Source of the DNA: Bdellovibrionaceae bacterium UBA2466
Lineage (GTDB): Bacteria > Bdellovibrionota > FAC87 > UBA2466
Direction: 5' to 3'
Assembly: GCA_002342225.1 (NCBI GenBank)
Contig: DDPO01000141.1
Location: forward strand, 1-5,853
Length of the DNA: 5,853 nucleotides
Position numbers and translations under genes: made by a program. Shown here piece by piece: positions 4,807 through 5,853 of the stretch. Positions within the stretch are counted from its first letter, which is position 1. Every line of letters begins with the position of its first letter. A model generated the notes under the pieces. It worked only from the letters and a program-made list of their open reading frames with translations. It was not told where the DNA came from and ran no database searches.

Positions 4807-5853
4807 TCAATAAGGCCCAATCAACCATCTTTTATCATCAATACACTCGTCAACTAACAATCCGGTGCAAGTATATCCTATCAATGTTTGATTCAGAGCT
4901 GCTCCATTCAGAGTTTTATAGCTCTTCGTACTTTGGTCCCAATTATAGATTTTGTTATTTACTGGAGTTAAATAACTGCCTATTTTTGTCTTTCGCCCTG
5001 AGGAGTATCCTCGCAGCCGACATTGAAATATAGCATTTTCGTCGTTGTAACCCATAGCACCGTTCGAATCGATGTGAACTTGGGGATAAGGCAAATTATT
5101 GATCCACCATTGCACATCTCCTCCAGCTCGAGTTTTAGCCGACCAATTAAAAGTTGCCGAAGGATCTTGAACGGCCTCTTTAGAAAAGCAATCAAGATTA
5201 AATTTAGCAATGGCCCGTATAATAACGATTCCTGATCCTCCAGAAGAATAACTGCCTCCACCGCCCCCAGTATTTACCTCTCCAGCTGTCTGCCCTGAGT
5301 AAGTTGGGCTACCGCACGAATTCACACTTCCCTTTCCGCCTCCTCCTTTTCCGGGAATACCTGGCCCCAATCTTCCCTCCCCTCCACAACCAGCTGCAGC
5401 ACCTCCTGCATAAAACAGTGAGGCTCCAGTAATATCTGAAGCTTTTCCTATTCCACCATTCATGCCCTGAGCAGCCCCACCTGCACCACCTCCACCCCCT
5501 GCACCCCGAGAGTTAATGCCACTTCCGGTGGAATTAGAGCCATTGTTCCCTTGTCCTAAAGTCCCTAGCCCCCCTGAAACAGAATCATTGAGGTTGTACG
5601 AAGCCCCTCCCCCAGACCCCCCACTTTTTCCGTTTCGACCCAGTTGAGAGCAACCCGGTATGTATGGGCCACAATGTTGCCCTGCTCCCCCGCCCCCTAG
5701 GGCTTTCCACTGCAGAAACTTACTGTCACCCCCATTCGTCGTGTGAGCCACATTCCAACCAGTTACTATAAACTGTCCCCCATCACCGACTTGAACTGGC
5801 GCAGCACCGGTGCTGCTGACACCAATATTAAACCTTTCGACATAACCTCCAGC
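4807..5853 (-). CDS. Glycine-rich, probably surface or secreted protein with a C-terminal cysteine domain, 5' partial
   Basis: The frame is open from the right edge to a TGA at 4807-4809, giving 348 visible residues; a GTG at 5751 is internal, since the same frame continues upstream without a stop. Residues 1-52 (beginning AGGYVERFNI) and the glycine-rich part at about 53-208, closing with GGSGIVIIR, match the layout of the glycine-rich domain found in phage tail-fibre-like and secreted bacterial proteins, with the characteristic SDITGASLFYAGG and NTGGGGGSYSSGGSG stretches. After it comes a non-repetitive domain of about 130 residues with four cysteines (222, 278, 329, 337), several Trp and Tyr, and the end KRWLIGPY; I do not recognise it. 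The N-terminus, where an export signal would be, is outside the window. The likely role is a cell-surface or extracellular structural or adhesive protein, by analogy with the domain. It is convergent with the small cysteine protein gene. Codons for the glycine tract make the + strand C-rich at 5230-5697. Confidence 0.85.
   Translation of the reverse strand, partial: AGGYVERFNIGVSSTGAAPVQVGDGGQFIVTGWNVAHTTNGGDSKFLQWKALGGGGAGQHCGPYIPGCSQLGRNGKSGGSGGGASYNLNDSVSGGLGTLGQGNNGSNSTGSGINSRGAGGGGGAGGAAQGMNGGIGKASDITGASLFYAGGAAAGCGGEGRLGPGIPGKGGGGKGSVNSCGSPTYSGQTAGEVNTGGGGGSYSSGGSGIVIIRAIAKFNLDCFSKEAVQDPSATFNWSAKTRAGGDVQWWINNLPYPQVHIDSNGAMGYNDENAIFQCRLRGYSSGRKTKIGSYLTPVNNKIYNWDQSTKSYKTLNGAALNQTLIGYTCTGLLVDECIDDKRWLIGPY

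Noticed and set aside
4569..5033. A 154-residue + strand frame across the convergent stops
   Set aside because: It overlaps the signal-peptide gene and the end of the glycine-rich gene in other frames and has no signal, motif or plausible composition; it is a shadow.
4807..5751. Glycine-rich protein starting at GTG 5751
   Set aside because: The frame stays open to the right edge, and the upstream 34 residues continue the glycine-rich domain layout, so the true start is outside the window.

Overview
The window reads as a chromosomal segment of a Gram-negative bacterium, probably a proteobacterium or a relative such as Bdellovibrionota. The clues are a proteobacterial-type persulfide dioxygenase-like hydrolase followed by a YkgJ-type cysteine-cluster protein, a tRNA gene that encodes its own CCA, and several Sec-exported proteins. 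The lineage is a guess: nothing here fixes the genus.

Left part (1-1127, all + strand): the 3' portion of a metallo-beta-lactamase-fold hydrolase of the ETHE1/Blh type, cut by the left window edge; a small YkgJ-family metal-binding cysteine protein starting 3 bases after its stop; and a complete tRNA-Val (anticodon GAC). This is ordinary, conserved material.

Middle part (1231-4391, all - strand): read in the direction of transcription, a two-domain enzyme (family 17 glycosyltransferase fused to a class I methyltransferase-like domain), a secreted 236-residue protein of unknown function with its own promoter and ribosome binding site, and a 267-residue protein with hydrophobic C-terminal segments. 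The latter two I do not recognise.

Right part (4392-5853): a divergent promoter region drives the glycosyltransferase fusion to the left and a small secreted five-cysteine protein to the right. The small gene has no Shine-Dalgarno, and its promoter predicts a leaderless or nearly leaderless mRNA. It converges, with only 5 bases between stop codons, on the 3' portion of a glycine-rich, probably exported protein that runs off the right edge and ends in an unfamiliar four-cysteine domain.

From 1231 onward the window therefore looks like an accessory block for the cell surface: one glycan-modifying enzyme and several exported, lineage-specific proteins. That they act together is inference from proximity only. 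The most notable observations are the fused glycosyltransferase-methyltransferase, whose methyltransferase half departs from family-typical residues and stops early, and the pair of convergent secreted cysteine proteins. I found no CRISPR array, transposase, integrase or toxin-antitoxin pair. No stretch longer than about 125 bases lacks a gene.
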